A DNA stretch of 64,000 nucleotides from DASQUK01 sp035641315 (GCA_035641315.1 DASQUK010000274.1:1-64000); one strand, 5' to 3'; shown: positions 29,145 to 38,614, numbered from the stretch's first letter. Notes: generated by a model from the letters alone, not told the origin. Numbers and translations are program-made.

Positions 29145-31193
29145 GTGGCCCGGCGCGACGGGGTCGTCGACATCGTGCATGGCGTCGAGGTGGCGGACCC
29201 CTACCGCTGGCTCGAGGACGGCGACAGTCCCGAGACCCGGGCCTGGGTCGCGGCCCAGAACGCCCACACCCGCAGCGTCCTCGACGCCCTGCCCGAGCGG
29301 GCCGGGCTGGTGGACCGCTTCGCCGAGCTGTTCGGCGCCGGCACTGCTGGCGCGCCGTCGATCCGGGGAGGCCGGCTGTTCTCGGTGGACCGCTGGGGCG
29401 ACCGCGAGCAGGCCGTCCTGGCTCTGCGGGACCTCGACGTGCCCGGCGAGCCGCGGACGCTGCTCGATCCGCACACGCTGACCGGCGACGCCACAGCCTC
29501 GCTCGACTGGTACGCACCCTCGCTCGACGGCGGCCTGGTGGCCTTCGGCCTCTCGACCGGTGGCGACGAGCGCAGCACCCTCGGCGTCCTCGATGTGGCC
29601 AGTGGCCAGCGGCTGACCGACACGATCCCGTTCACCCGCGCCGCCTCGGTGGCGTGGGCGCCCGAGGGCCAGGCGTTCGCCTACACCCGCTACCCCGACC
29701 CCGCCGCGGTGGGTGAGGAGGAGGCCAACTACCACCGCACCGTGTGGTGGCATGCATTGGGCGACGACCCCGGCCACGACGAGCTGGTGTGGGGTGACCT
29801 GCCGGACCGCACGGCGTGGCCGTCGGTGGAGCTGTCCCGGGACGGTCGCTGGCTGATCGTCGAGGTCGCCCTGGGCTGGACCCGGGTCGACGTCCACCTG
29901 ATCGATCGGACCACCGGCCGGCGCACCACGGTGATCGAGGGCGTCGAGGCGCTGTCGTCGTTCACCGTCGTCGGCGACCGCCTCGTCGGGCACACCACCG
30001 TCGAGGCACCGCGGGGTCGGGTCGTCGCCGCCCCACTGGGCGGCCCGACGCCCGACGCATGGCGCACGCTCGTGGCCGAGTCCGGCGACGTGATCGAGGG
30101 CATGGCCGTGACCGCGGAGTCGCTGCTGGTGGCCTCCACCCGGGCGGCTGTGTCCCGCCTGCACCACCTGCCGCTCAGCACGCTCGACGAACCCGCGGCG
30201 CCCACCGAACCCCAGCCGGTCGAGATCGCCCTGCCCGAGCCCGGGTCGCTGGCCGGCCTGGCCGGGGACCGGGAGGGCACCGGCGCGGTCGTCGCCTTCA
30301 CCTCCTGGTCCCGGCCCTCGGCGCTGTGGCGCTGGCGCCCCGGCGAGGGACTGCGGCAGTGGAGCGACCTACCGTCGCCGGTCGATCCGGGCCGCTACTC
30401 GGTGAACGTCGAGACCTACCCGTCGAGCGACGGCATCCCGATCACGCTGTTCACGGTCCGGCGCCGCGACGTCGAGCCCGGGCCCGGCACGCCCACGGTG
30501 CTGACCGGGTACGGCGGGTTCGCCGTCACGATGAGCCCCGGTTACAGCCCGGCAGCCGTGGCGGTGGCCGACGACGCCGGCGTCTTCGCGGTCGCCGGCA
30601 TCCGGGGCGGCGCCGAGGAGGGCGAGGACTGGCATCGCGCCGGCATGCGCCAGCACAAGCAGCAGGTCTTCGACGACTTCGCCGCCGCCGCCGACCACCT
30701 GGTCGTGGCCGGGCGCACCTCCCGTGACCGCCTCGCCATCCGCGGCGGCAGCAACGGCGGCCTGCTGGTCGCCGCCAGCGAGACCCAACGGCCGGACCTG
30801 TGCCGGGCGGCCGTGTGCGCGGTACCGCTGACCGACATGGTGCGCTTCCCCCGGTTCCTCATCGCCCGCCTGTGGACCCCCGAGTACGGCGACCCCGACG
30901 TGGTCGGGGAGTTCGCGTGGCTGTGGGCCTACTCGCCCTACCACCGCGTCGCCGACGGCGCGTGCTACCCGGCGACGCTGGTGCTCACCGGCGAGGAGGA
31001 CAGCCGGGTCGATCCCACCCACGCCCGCAAGTTCGCCGCCGCCCTGCAATGGGCGACCTCCTGCGCCGACGAACGCCCGGTGCTGGTCCGGGTGGAGTCA
31101 CGGGCCGGCCACGGGCAGGGTAAGCCGACGTCGAAGCAGGCCGACGAGGCCGCCGATGTCCACGCCTTCCTGCGCTGGCAACTGCGCATGTAG
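29145..31193 (+). CDS. prolyl oligopeptidase family serine peptidase (S9A)
   Basis: The 682-residue cytoplasmic peptidase has an N-terminal seven-bladed beta-propeller region starting VADPYRWLEDGDSPETRAWV and a C-terminal alpha/beta-hydrolase domain. The nucleophile is in RGGSNGGLLV (near 535) and the acid residue in GEEDSRVDPTHA. The histidine is in ESRAGHGQGKP near the end. The family cleaves short peptides after proline. The GTG start is 40 bp after the bL37 stop, so the two may be co-transcribed. Confidence 0.92.
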   Translation: MARRDGVVDIVHGVEVADPYRWLEDGDSPETRAWVAAQNAHTRSVLDALPERAGLVDRFAELFGAGTAGAPSIRGGRLFSVDRWGDREQAVLALRDLDVPGEPRTLLDPHTLTGDATASLDWYAPSLDGGLVAFGLSTGGDERSTLGVLDVASGQRLTDTIPFTRAASVAWAPEGQAFAYTRYPDPAAVGEEEANYHRTVWWHALGDDPGHDELVWGDLPDRTAWPSVELSRDGRWLIVEVALGWTRVDVHLIDRTTGRRTTVIEGVEALSSFTVVGDRLVGHTTVEAPRGRVVAAPLGGPTPDAWRTLVAESGDVIEGMAVTAESLLVASTRAAVSRLHHLPLSTLDEPAAPTEPQPVEIALPEPGSLAGLAGDREGTGAVVAFTSWSRPSALWRWRPGEGLRQWSDLPSPVDPGRYSVNVETYPSSDGIPITLFTVRRRDVEPGPGTPTVLTGYGGFAVTMSPGYSPAAVAVADDAGVFAVAGIRGGAEEGEDWHRAGMRQHKQQVFDDFAAAADHLVVAGRTSRDRLAIRGGSNGGLLVAASETQRPDLCRAAVCAVPLTDMVRFPRFLIARLWTPEYGDPDVVGEFAWLWAYSPYHRVADGACYPATLVLTGEEDSRVDPTHARKFAAALQWATSCADERPVLVRVESRAGHGQGKPTSKQADEAADVHAFLRWQLRM

Positions 31194-31202
31194 CGACCTG
31201 GA

Positions 31203-31208
31203 TAGCCT
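31203..31208 (+). promoter_or_regulatory. -10 box (TAGCCT) upstream of the 200-aa gene
   Basis: TAGCCT ends 9 nt before the ATG at 31218, repeating the leaderless arrangement. It lies only 9 bp past the peptidase stop. Confidence 0.45.
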
Positions 31209-31217
31209 GCCGACGCC

Positions 31218-31820
31218 ATGCTCGACCACGTCTTCACCGACGCCATCGGGGCACTGCGTGACTCGCTGGAGCGCGCGCTGCTCGAGCGCCAGGCGTTCGA
31301 GGAGCGCTTCCAGGTGGACGTGCTCCTCGGCGACGTGACGTGGGAGACCTCGTACGGCCTGCCCGGGGAGGGCCTGCCGCCGCGGGTCCAGGCGGACCTC
31401 ACGCTCGACTGGCCAACCTGGGCACAGACCGCCTACCGCTCGTGGTACATCGGCGAGCCGTTCTCGGACCCGCCGCGGATCGAGATCGAGCTGGTGCTGC
31501 GCCTGCAACGCCTGGCCGAGCCGCCCGACCCCAGCGTGGTGCTGGCAGCGCTGCCGGAGGCGAGCGCGTCGATCGGCTCCGAGCACCTCGAGCGGTCCGG
31601 CCCCACGATCGAGACGGTGTGCTCGGCCGACCTCAACGACCGCGAGTACGCCATCGAGGTGTCGTACGAGGGCAGCTACGAGCTGGACGAGGCGACGCTG
31701 GAGGACGGCACCATCCTCGACGACCACCTGAGCGCCATGGGGGGCTGGATCGCGTCGACGCTGGTGAAGCTCGGCGACCTGAAGCTTCCGTTCCTGCCCC
31801 CGGTGGAAGAGGAGCCGTAA
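31218..31820 (+). CDS. conserved-looking hypothetical protein, acidic (200 aa)
   Basis: I do not recognise this protein. It is 200 residues, acidic and soluble, with an N-terminal helix (VFTDAIGALRDSLERALLERQAFEERF). Alternating beta segments follow (FQVDVLLGDVTWETSY, RIEIELVLRLQRL). No signal peptide, membrane helix or metal motif is visible. It has its own -10 box. Confidence 0.75.
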   Translation: MLDHVFTDAIGALRDSLERALLERQAFEERFQVDVLLGDVTWETSYGLPGEGLPPRVQADLTLDWPTWAQTAYRSWYIGEPFSDPPRIEIELVLRLQRLAEPPDPSVVLAALPEASASIGSEHLERSGPTIETVCSADLNDREYAIEVSYEGSYELDEATLEDGTILDDHLSAMGGWIASTLVKLGDLKLPFLPPVEEEP

Positions 31821-31840
31821 GCGACCGTCCGCCCCGCCCC

Positions 31841-31869
31841 TTGACCCCTCGAAAGGGCTGCGGTTAGCT
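31841..31869 (+). promoter_or_regulatory. promoter of the exported 321-aa protein
   Basis: TTGACC (31841-31846) and TTAGCT (31864-31869) are separated by 17 bp, one of the few canonical two-box promoters in the window. It would give a leader of about 65 nt containing the inverted repeat at 31872-31926. Confidence 0.5.
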
Positions 31870-31871
31870 AC

Positions 31872-31926
31872 CGGCACCGGGTCGACATACCCAGCCGCTT
31901 CCGACGTTCTCCGACACCCGGTGCCG
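31872..31926 (+). promoter_or_regulatory. long-range inverted repeat in the 5' leader of the exported protein gene
   Basis: The arms CGGCACCGGGT (31872-31882) and ACCCGGTGCCG (31916-31926) are perfect 11-bp inverted repeats around a 33-nt loop. The downstream arm ends 13 nt before the ATG at 31940. In RNA it would form a stable stem close to the ribosome-binding region. Confidence 0.5.
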
Positions 31927-31939
31927 AGGATTGCCGACC

Positions 31940-32905
31940 ATGCGACGCCCGGCCCTTTGGGCCCTCATGGTGGTCGTCATCGCGTTGCTGCCGATGGCGA
32001 CAAGCGAACCGGCGACGGCCAGTCACGTCCCGGCGAGCCGCATCACCCGCAGCTATTACGTCGCGAGCTCGTCGAGCGACAAGGCCGTGTTGCTGGGCTG
32101 TTACCAGGCTGACAAGACCGGCCGACTCACGCTGTTCTTCGGCGCGCCCACCCAGGTCGGCACGGCCTATGGCGCTACCTTGTGGGGCGCCCCGAACCTC
32201 ACGGCCGCCCAGGTCGGCAACCTGGCCAAGGACTTCATCCGGGGCTACACCTGGTGCCGGGCCTCGTCGTCCTACCGCCTGCTCATCGGCTTGGGCACCA
32301 GCAACGGCACCATGGACAGCCGGTCGACCGCGTGGCTCCGGAACCACGGCAAAGCTTGGGCGACGATGGTCAACCAGGTCGCAGCCTGGGCCAACCGCTA
32401 CTACCCGGGCTCCGCACAGGTCTACGCCGCCTGGGACGCCGAGCCGTCGTGGTCGACGTACGACAAAGCGCACCAATGGATGTACGGCTATGACGTCCTG
32501 TACCCGGCGCGTCGCGCCCTGTACGCCAACTTCTCCGCCGACGGCTGCCCCACGACGACCGCCACCAACGGGCCGTGCAACAACGGCTGGAACCAGCGGG
32601 CGGTATGGCACCTCGCGTGGGAGCACGATCCATCGTTGACGATCCCGCAGATCTACGCCACCAGCGGCGTCAACGCCAAGCAATGGCAACTGATCGACGA
32701 GTGGGCCACGCACAATACAGGCGATGGCATCTTCTTCTATGGCGTGATGAGCCAATACGGTGCCTGCCGTCAATCAGGTGGATGTGCAGGCACGAACAAC
32801 ACACCGCATCGCGCCTGGAACTTCCTCATCTGGTATCTGCGATCGCACGCGCACACCTATCAATCAGCCCTCGACACGATGACCGACATGAACTGGGCGA
32901 CCTGA
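31940..32905 (+). CDS. exported protein of unknown function (321 aa)
   Basis: The 321-residue protein has a clear signal peptide (MRRPALWALMVVVIALLPMA). The mature part is rich in Trp, Tyr, Ser and Asn with several cysteines. Segments such as YAAWDAEPSW and RLLIGLGTSNG recall TIM-barrel glycoside-hydrolase-like proteins, but no family is confirmed. Codon use near the 3' end (32690-32900) is richer in A/T than its neighbours, which may indicate acquisition. A TTG at 31931 is an alternative start. Confidence 0.75.
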   Translation: MRRPALWALMVVVIALLPMATSEPATASHVPASRITRSYYVASSSSDKAVLLGCYQADKTGRLTLFFGAPTQVGTAYGATLWGAPNLTAAQVGNLAKDFIRGYTWCRASSSYRLLIGLGTSNGTMDSRSTAWLRNHGKAWATMVNQVAAWANRYYPGSAQVYAAWDAEPSWSTYDKAHQWMYGYDVLYPARRALYANFSADGCPTTTATNGPCNNGWNQRAVWHLAWEHDPSLTIPQIYATSGVNAKQWQLIDEWATHNTGDGIFFYGVMSQYGACRQSGGCAGTNNTPHRAWNFLIWYLRSHAHTYQSALDTMTDMNWAT

Positions 32906-32918
32906 GCCGAGCACGCCG

Positions 32919-33671
32919 ATGGCACGCGCACCTCGCCGACCACGCCCCCACAACGCCGGCCCGCCCAGCCTCAGTGGCCATCGCCGGTTGGCACTGGCGG
33001 CTGCGGTCGTGGCGACGATGGGACTGACGGTCGTCGGGGTGGCCGAGGCGAAGCGTGGGCAGCCGGCCCCCAGCGAGCCCGAGCGCCAGATAGAGGACCA
33101 GATCGACGCCATGGTCGACAGCGGCATCCCCGAGGACGACCCCAAGGTCGAACTGCTGGAGGGCCAGGTGGCGGAGCTGCGCCGCGGCACGCGGGCCGAC
33201 CCGCCGCCCGAACCCGGCGTCGACCTCGGCGACCGCGTGGCCGATGCCCAGGCGGCCGAGCGAGCCGCCGACCGGGCACAGCAGCAGGCGAGGCGTACCA
33301 GCGCAGGCTCAGTCGCATCGGCCGGAGCCGCCGGCCAGGCCACGACCGGCGGCGTCCCCACCGGACCGGCCTGGCAGAGCGGCACCGTCGAGTGCGAGCC
33401 CGTGCCGCAGGTCCTGACCGCGGCGGAGGTGGCCGGCGCCACCTGCGTCAGCGTGCCGCAACCCGACGGATCGAGCCGCTACGTGGCCGTCGGGCCCGAC
33501 GGCGTGGTGCGGACGGTGTCCTTCGGCACCGACGGCAAGGTGAGCCGTAGCCCGGACCGGCAGGTCCCGGGGGGCGTGGCGGCGGGGACGACGACGGTCG
33601 CACCGACCGATGCCGGCGACATCCACGTGACCGTCCGCGGAAGGGCCCCGGTCACGGTCGACCTGGGCTGA
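32919..33671 (+). CDS. exported hypothetical protein with helical middle (250 aa)
   Basis: I do not recognise this 250-residue protein. It has a basic N-terminus, a signal or anchor helix (LALAAAVVATMGLTVVGVAEA, near 25-45) and a charged helical segment (ERQIEDQIDAMVDSG, LEGQVAELRRG). An Ala/Gln-rich linker and a C-terminal beta-rich part with two cysteines follow. It begins 13 bp after the preceding exported protein, so the two are probably co-transcribed and may act together in the envelope. Confidence 0.72.
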   Translation: MARAPRRPRPHNAGPPSLSGHRRLALAAAVVATMGLTVVGVAEAKRGQPAPSEPERQIEDQIDAMVDSGIPEDDPKVELLEGQVAELRRGTRADPPPEPGVDLGDRVADAQAAERAADRAQQQARRTSAGSVASAGAAGQATTGGVPTGPAWQSGTVECEPVPQVLTAAEVAGATCVSVPQPDGSSRYVAVGPDGVVRTVSFGTDGKVSRSPDRQVPGGVAAGTTTVAPTDAGDIHVTVRGRAPVTVDLG

Positions 33672-33679
33672 GGGCCCCG

Positions 33680-33685
33680 TAGGGT
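33680..33685 (+). promoter_or_regulatory. -10 box (TAGGGT) of the PPOX gene
   Basis: TAGGGT ends 6 nt before the ATG at 33692, in the leaderless configuration. Confidence 0.45.
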
Positions 33686-33691
33686 GGGGCC

Positions 33692-34078
33692 ATGCTCGAC
33701 GAGACGATCAAGCGGCTGGCCACCGGGAAGAACATCGCAGCGGTCACCACCCTGCTGCCCGACGGCACACCCACGACCCAGCCCATGTGGGTCGACGCCG
33801 ACGACGATCACCTCCTGCTCAACACCGAGGTGCACCGCCAGAAGTTCCTCAACATCAAGCGCGACCCGCGGATCACGGTGACCATCTGGGACAGCGCCAA
33901 CCCCTACAGCTACGGCGAGGTGCGGGGCGAGGTCGTCGAAACCATCACCGGGCCCGAGGCCCGCTCGCAAATCGACGAGCTGTCACAGAAGTACCAGGGC
34001 AGCGACTACCCCGGGGTGATCAAGTCGGAGCGCGTGATCCTCAAGATCGCCCCCACCATGCGCCAGTTCGTGCGCTGA
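33692..34078 (+). CDS. PPOX-class (probably F420-dependent) flavoprotein
   Basis: The 128-residue split-beta-barrel protein belongs to the pyridoxamine-phosphate-oxidase-like/FDOR superfamily: AAVTTLLPDGTPTTQPMWVDADDDHLLLNTE, then RQKFLNIKRDPRITVTIWD. Actinobacterial members of this length usually bind F420 and reduce small molecules; the substrate is unknown. The gene ends 13 bp from the convergent kinase gene. Confidence 0.87.
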   Translation: MLDETIKRLATGKNIAAVTTLLPDGTPTTQPMWVDADDDHLLLNTEVHRQKFLNIKRDPRITVTIWDSANPYSYGEVRGEVVETITGPEARSQIDELSQKYQGSDYPGVIKSERVILKIAPTMRQFVR

Positions 34079-34091
34079 GGCGACGGACCGG

Positions 34092-35081
34092 TCAGCCCGC
34101 CACACCCACCAGGTCGGCCAGGCAGACCTCGGGGCGGGCACCGATGTGGCTGATCACCTCGGACGCCGCCAGCGAGCCCAGCCGGCCGCACTCGGGCAGC
34201 GGCTTGCCCGCCGTGTAGCCGTACAGGAACCCGGCGGCGTAGAGGTCGCCCGCGCCCGTGGTGTCGACCACCTCCACCGGGTGGGCCGGCACCTCGTGGG
34301 TCTCGTCGCCCGCCACGATCACCGAACCCCGTGGCCCCAGCGTCAGGCAGGTCACGCCCACCTCGGCCCGCGCCTTCTCGATGGCCGACTCGACGTCGGC
34401 GCAGCCCCACAGCTCGCAGGCCTCCGACTCGTTGGCGAACAGGATGTCGACCCGCTCGCGCACCAGCGACAGGAACCAGTCGTGGTGGCGCTGCACGCAG
34501 AACAGGTCCGACAAGGTGAGGGCCACCTTGCGGCCGGCCTCGGTGGCGATCTCGGACGCCTTCCAGTACGCCTCCATCGACTCGGGCCTGTCGAACAGGT
34601 AGCCCTCGAGGAAGGTGACTCGGGCGCTGCGCACCAGTTCGGCGTCGACGTCGTTGGGGCAGAAGAACTCGGAGGCACCCAGGTAGGTGTTCATGGTGCG
34701 CTGGGCGTCGGGTGTCACGATGATCAGGCTGCGCCCGGTCGGCGGGCCCGCGGTGGCCGGCGGGCACTCGAACACCACGCCCTGGGCCCGCATGTCGTGG
34801 GCGAACACCATGCCCAGTTGGTCGTCGGACACGCGGCCGAGGTAGCCGGCCCGGCCGCCGAAGCTGGCCACCCCGGCGACGCTGTTGCCCACGGAGCCGC
34901 CGGACATCTCGATACCGGGGCCCATGGCTGCGTAGAGCTCCTCGGCCCGGTCGGTCTCGATGAGGGTCATCGCGCCCTTGACCAGCCCTTGGACCTCGAG
35001 GAACGCGTCGTCTGCGTGGGTCAGGACGTCGACGAGCGCGTTGCCGATGCCGACGACGTCCAGGGAGGCCGGTTGAGTCAC
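34092..35081 (-). CDS. PfkB-family sugar kinase, probably adenosine kinase
   Basis: The 329-residue ribokinase-fold enzyme has the N-terminal glycine-rich SGGSVGNSVAGVASFGG (near 60-76). The C-terminal PfkB signature VVDTTGAGDLYAAGFLYG carries the catalytic aspartate. Segments GIGNALVDVL and NTYLGASEFF resemble adenosine kinase-type members found in actinobacteria. Ribokinase or cytidine-kinase specificity cannot be excluded. It starts at GTG and is divergent from the aminopeptidase. Confidence 0.85.
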   Translation of the reverse strand: MTQPASLDVVGIGNALVDVLTHADDAFLEVQGLVKGAMTLIETDRAEELYAAMGPGIEMSGGSVGNSVAGVASFGGRAGYLGRVSDDQLGMVFAHDMRAQGVVFECPPATAGPPTGRSLIIVTPDAQRTMNTYLGASEFFCPNDVDAELVRSARVTFLEGYLFDRPESMEAYWKASEIATEAGRKVALTLSDLFCVQRHHDWFLSLVRERVDILFANESEACELWGCADVESAIEKARAEVGVTCLTLGPRGSVIVAGDETHEVPAHPVEVVDTTGAGDLYAAGFLYGYTAGKPLPECGRLGSLAASEVISHIGARPEVCLADLVGVAG

Positions 35082-35128
35082 GGCGGGCGAGCCTACAGCG
35101 CGGCCTCTCCTTCAGGGCACCCGCTGGG

Positions 35129-35134
35129 TACGGT
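35129..35134 (+). promoter_or_regulatory. -10 box (TACGGT) of the M1 aminopeptidase gene
   Basis: TACGGT ends 8 nt before the GTG at 35143, which fits a leaderless or near-leaderless transcript. Confidence 0.45.
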
Positions 35135-35142
35135 GGCGTGCC

Positions 35143-37818
35143 GTGCCCGAACAGACCCCGCCGCCCGAGATCCTCACCCCTGATGCCCCGGCGCCCGCCA
35201 CGGACGCCAACCCCCACCGGCTGCCGCGCACGGTCGTGCCCCGCCGCTACGACCTCACGCTGGAGCCCGACCTCAATGCCGCCAGCTTCGTCGGCCACGA
35301 GACCATCGCCGTCGACGTGGCGGCGCCAACCTCCGAGGTGGTGCTCAATGCCGTCGAGATCGAGATGGACGAGGCGACGGCCGAGATCCCGGCCGGCGAC
35401 GCTGGCGGCGAGCCGCTCGTCGCCACGGCCAACGTCACCCTCGACGAGGAGTCCGAACGCGCCACGCTCAGCTTCGACCGACCGCTGCCCGCGGGTCCGG
35501 CGACGCTGCACCTGCGCTTCCGGGGCGTGCTCAACGACAAGCTGCGCGGCTTCTACCGTTCGACCTTCACCGACGATGCCGGGGTCGAGCGGGTGCTGGC
35601 CGCCACGCAGATGGAGTCCACCGACGCCCGCCGGGCCTTCCCCTGCTGGGACGAGCCCGACGCCAAGGCCGTCTTCGGCGTGACCCTTGTGGTCCCCGAG
35701 GACCTGCTCGCCATCTCCAACGCCGCCGAACTGGACCGTACGCCCGCCGGCCAGACCGCCGACGGGCGCAAGAAGATGGCGATCCGGTTCGCCGACACCA
35801 TGCCCATGTCGACCTACCTGGTGGCGTTCGTGGTGGGGCCGCTGGTGGCCACCGACCCCGTCGACGTCGACGGCAAGCCGCTGCGGGTCGTGTGCCCGAT
35901 CGGCAAGGAGCAGCTGGCGGACTACGCGCTCGAGGTCGGTGCCTTCGCGCTGCGCTACTTCACCGACTGGTTCGGCATCGTCTACCCGGGCGACAAGCTC
36001 GACCTCGTCGCCATCCCCGACTTCGCCTTCGGGGCCATGGAGAACCTCGGCTGCGTGACGTTCCGCGAGCGCTACGTGCTGGTCGACCCGGCCACGGCGA
36101 CCCAGGCCGAGCTGCAGGCCGTGGTCGACGTCATCGCCCACGAGATCGCCCACATGTGGTTCGGCGACCTGGTGACCATGAAGTGGTGGAACGGCATCTG
36201 GCTCAACGAGGCCTTCGCCACCTTCATGGAGATGAGCTGCACCGATTCCTTCCGCCCCGACTGGCGGCGCTGGGTGGACTTCGGCCTGTCCCGCACGGCC
36301 GCCTTCGACACCGATGCCCTGGCCGCCACCCGGCCGATCGAGTACCCGGTGGTGTCGCCGGCCGACGCCGACGGCATGTTCGACGTGCTCACCTACGAGA
36401 AGGGCGCGTCGGTCGTCCGCATGCTCGAGCAGCACCTGGGGCCGGAGCGCTTCCGTGACGGCATCCGCCGCTACATGGCCCGCCACCAGTACGGCAACAC
36501 CGAGACGTCCGACCTGTGGGACGCCCTCGAGGCCGAGACCGGCGAGCCCGTGCGGCGCATCGCCGAGAGCTGGATCTTCCAGGGCGGCTTCCCCGAGATC
36601 AGCGTGGAGCCGGGCACGGGCAACGGCGGCGGGCCCACGCTCCGGCTGGCGCAGCGCCGGTTCCGCTATGCCGGCCCCGAGGGCCCAGACGGCCATGGCG
36701 ACACCGATGGCGCCGAGCGCTGGGCCGTGCCGGTGGCGGTGGAGACCGGGGACGAGGCAGGGGCCACCGTCGACCGCCTGTTGCTCGACACCGAGGCCGC
36801 CGAGATCGACCGCCCGGCAAGCAGCACCTGGGTCAAGGCCAATGCCGGCGCCCACGGCTTCTACCGCGTCCGCTACGCCGAGCCGCTGCTCGCCACCCTG
36901 CTCCACCGCCTCGACGAGCTGACCGCCCTGGAGCGCTACGCCCTGGTGGACGACGCCTGGGCGGCGGTGCTGGCCGGCGCGACGCCCGCCTCGTCGTTCG
37001 TCGAGACCGCCGAGGGCTTCGTCGACGAGACCGACCTGTCGGTGTGGGAGCGCATCGTCGGGGGCCTCGGCCAGCTCGAGCGGCTGGTCGAGGGCGACGC
37101 CGCCCAGCGCCTCCACACCCGGGTGGCGACGCTTGTGGGACCGGCCCGGGCCCGACTGGGGGCCGAGGTCCGTGCGGACGACGACGACCGCAGCCGCTCC
37201 TTGCGCGGCCTGCTGCTCCAGACCGCGGGGCTGCTCGGTGACGACGGCGCCGCCCGCGACCGCTCGACCGACCTGCTGGAGGCGTACCTGGCCGACCCGG
37301 GCGGCGTGGATCCCAGCCTCGCCGCGGCGGCCCTGGTGGTCTCCGCCACCCTGGGCGACGAGGCACTGCACAACCGGTTGGTCGAGCGCTTCCGCGCTTC
37401 GGACAATCCGCAGGACCGGGAGAGGCTGCTGTTGGCCTTGTCACGCTTCCGCGATCCCGGCTGCCTCCAGCGCACGCTAGACCTCGCCCTGTCGGGCGCG
37501 GTCCGGACCCAGGACGCCCCCTACCTGTTGCGGGAGACACTCACCAACCGGGACAACGGCGCCGCGGCGCTGGCGTTCGTGACCGACCGCTGGGCGGAGA
37601 TCACCGAGCGGTTCCCGGCCAACAGCATCCCCCGGCTGGTGTCGGGCATCCGGGCCGTGCGCGAGCGCCCGCTGGCCGAGCGGGCGGTGGCGTTCCTGGC
37701 CGAGCATCCGATCCCCCAGGGCGCGCTGCAGGTGCGGCAGCACATCGAGCGGATGTGGGTCACGGTGGCCTTGGCCGAGCGCGAGTCCGAGCGGCTCGCC
37801 GCCTACCTGGCCGGGTGA
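35143..37818 (+). CDS. pepN: M1 family metallo-aminopeptidase
   Basis: The 891-residue zinc aminopeptidase has the substrate-recognition GAMEN motif (297-301). The zinc site is HEIAHMWFGD (H333, H337) with the third ligand in NEAFATF near 356. An ERAP1-type helical C-terminal domain fills residues 560-880. It removes N-terminal residues from peptides in the cytoplasm. The length and domain order match puromycin-sensitive-type enzymes. Confidence 0.95.
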   Translation: MPEQTPPPEILTPDAPAPATDANPHRLPRTVVPRRYDLTLEPDLNAASFVGHETIAVDVAAPTSEVVLNAVEIEMDEATAEIPAGDAGGEPLVATANVTLDEESERATLSFDRPLPAGPATLHLRFRGVLNDKLRGFYRSTFTDDAGVERVLAATQMESTDARRAFPCWDEPDAKAVFGVTLVVPEDLLAISNAAELDRTPAGQTADGRKKMAIRFADTMPMSTYLVAFVVGPLVATDPVDVDGKPLRVVCPIGKEQLADYALEVGAFALRYFTDWFGIVYPGDKLDLVAIPDFAFGAMENLGCVTFRERYVLVDPATATQAELQAVVDVIAHEIAHMWFGDLVTMKWWNGIWLNEAFATFMEMSCTDSFRPDWRRWVDFGLSRTAAFDTDALAATRPIEYPVVSPADADGMFDVLTYEKGASVVRMLEQHLGPERFRDGIRRYMARHQYGNTETSDLWDALEAETGEPVRRIAESWIFQGGFPEISVEPGTGNGGGPTLRLAQRRFRYAGPEGPDGHGDTDGAERWAVPVAVETGDEAGATVDRLLLDTEAAEIDRPASSTWVKANAGAHGFYRVRYAEPLLATLLHRLDELTALERYALVDDAWAAVLAGATPASSFVETAEGFVDETDLSVWERIVGGLGQLERLVEGDAAQRLHTRVATLVGPARARLGAEVRADDDDRSRSLRGLLLQTAGLLGDDGAARDRSTDLLEAYLADPGGVDPSLAAAALVVSATLGDEALHNRLVERFRASDNPQDRERLLLALSRFRDPGCLQRTLDLALSGAVRTQDAPYLLRETLTNRDNGAAALAFVTDRWAEITERFPANSIPRLVSGIRAVRERPLAERAVAFLAEHPIPQGALQVRQHIERMWVTVALAERESERLAAYLAG

Positions 37819-37932
37819 CCAACTGTGTGACGATCGGGCTCCCGCCTTGCTTCGAACGGGTCGCGTGCACCACGATCGTGCCCCTGACCCACGCCGGAGT
37901 GACCGTGGTGGTTCACTAGCTGAGGACCGGAC

Positions 37933-38592
37933 GTGGACGTGACCCTTCATCGAATGCACAATCCGCCGCTCGAGATACCGCGTCTGCGCGCCCTGGTCCG
38001 CCACGCCCTGCCCAACCTGGTCGAGGCGACCGTGGTGCCGTTGCTGGTCTTCTACAGCTTCCTGTGGCTGACCGGCGTCTGGGGTGGGCTGATCGGCGCC
38101 CTGGCCTGGTCGTACACCGCGATCATCCGGCGGCTGGTGACCGGCCGGTCGGTCCCCGGGCTGCTCGTGCTGGGCGTGATCGGCATGACGGCCCGCACGG
38201 TGGTGGCGGCGCTGTCGGGCAGCGTGTTCGTCTACTTCCTGCAGCCCACCCTCACCACCGTGCTGATCGCCGGCGTGTTCCTGTTGTCGGTGCCCGCCGG
38301 GCGACCGATCGCCGAGCGCCTGGCCGGCGACTTCTGCCCCCTCCCGGCCGCCTTCATCAGCTCGCCGCCGGTGCGCCGCTTCTTCGCCCGCATCACCGTG
38401 CTGTGGGCGTTCGTGCAGCTGACCAACGCCGCCGTCAGCGTCTGGCTGCTGCTGACCCAGCCGGTCGGCACGTACGTGCTGGCCAAGTCCGCCACCTCGT
38501 GGGGACTCACCATCGCCGCGATCGGGCTGTCGACCCTGTACTTCAAGCGGTCGATGCACAACCACGGCATCGCCATCCGCTGGCGGTCGTAG
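37933..38592 (+). CDS. VC0807-like multipass membrane protein
   Basis: The 219-residue protein has about six hydrophobic helices, including LVEATVVPLLVFYSFLWLTG and TVLIAGVFLLSVPAG. The pattern is that of the VC0807 family, of unknown function. The GTG at 37933 gives a short hydrophilic leader; an ATG 7 codons later is an alternative. The 114 bp before it hold no good promoter. They contain a GTGA-coupled 34-codon frame that I do not count as a gene. Confidence 0.75.
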   Translation: MDVTLHRMHNPPLEIPRLRALVRHALPNLVEATVVPLLVFYSFLWLTGVWGGLIGALAWSYTAIIRRLVTGRSVPGLLVLGVIGMTARTVVAALSGSVFVYFLQPTLTTVLIAGVFLLSVPAGRPIAERLAGDFCPLPAAFISSPPVRRFFARITVLWAFVQLTNAAVSVWLLLTQPVGTYVLAKSATSWGLTIAAIGLSTLYFKRSMHNHGIAIRWRS

Positions 38593-38614
38593 TGCATCAT
38601 CGGGTGAGGCGCTA

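Noticed and set aside
34006..37371. A 1121-codon open frame on the minus strand across pepN and the kinase region
   Set aside because: It is antisense to two well-supported genes (M1 aminopeptidase and PfkB kinase) and has biased, non-domain composition. Such frames are expected in very GC-rich DNA.
37815..37919. 34-codon GTGA-coupled frame after pepN
   Set aside because: It begins on the pepN stop overlap but has no family resemblance and only this positional support; it is too weak to call a gene.
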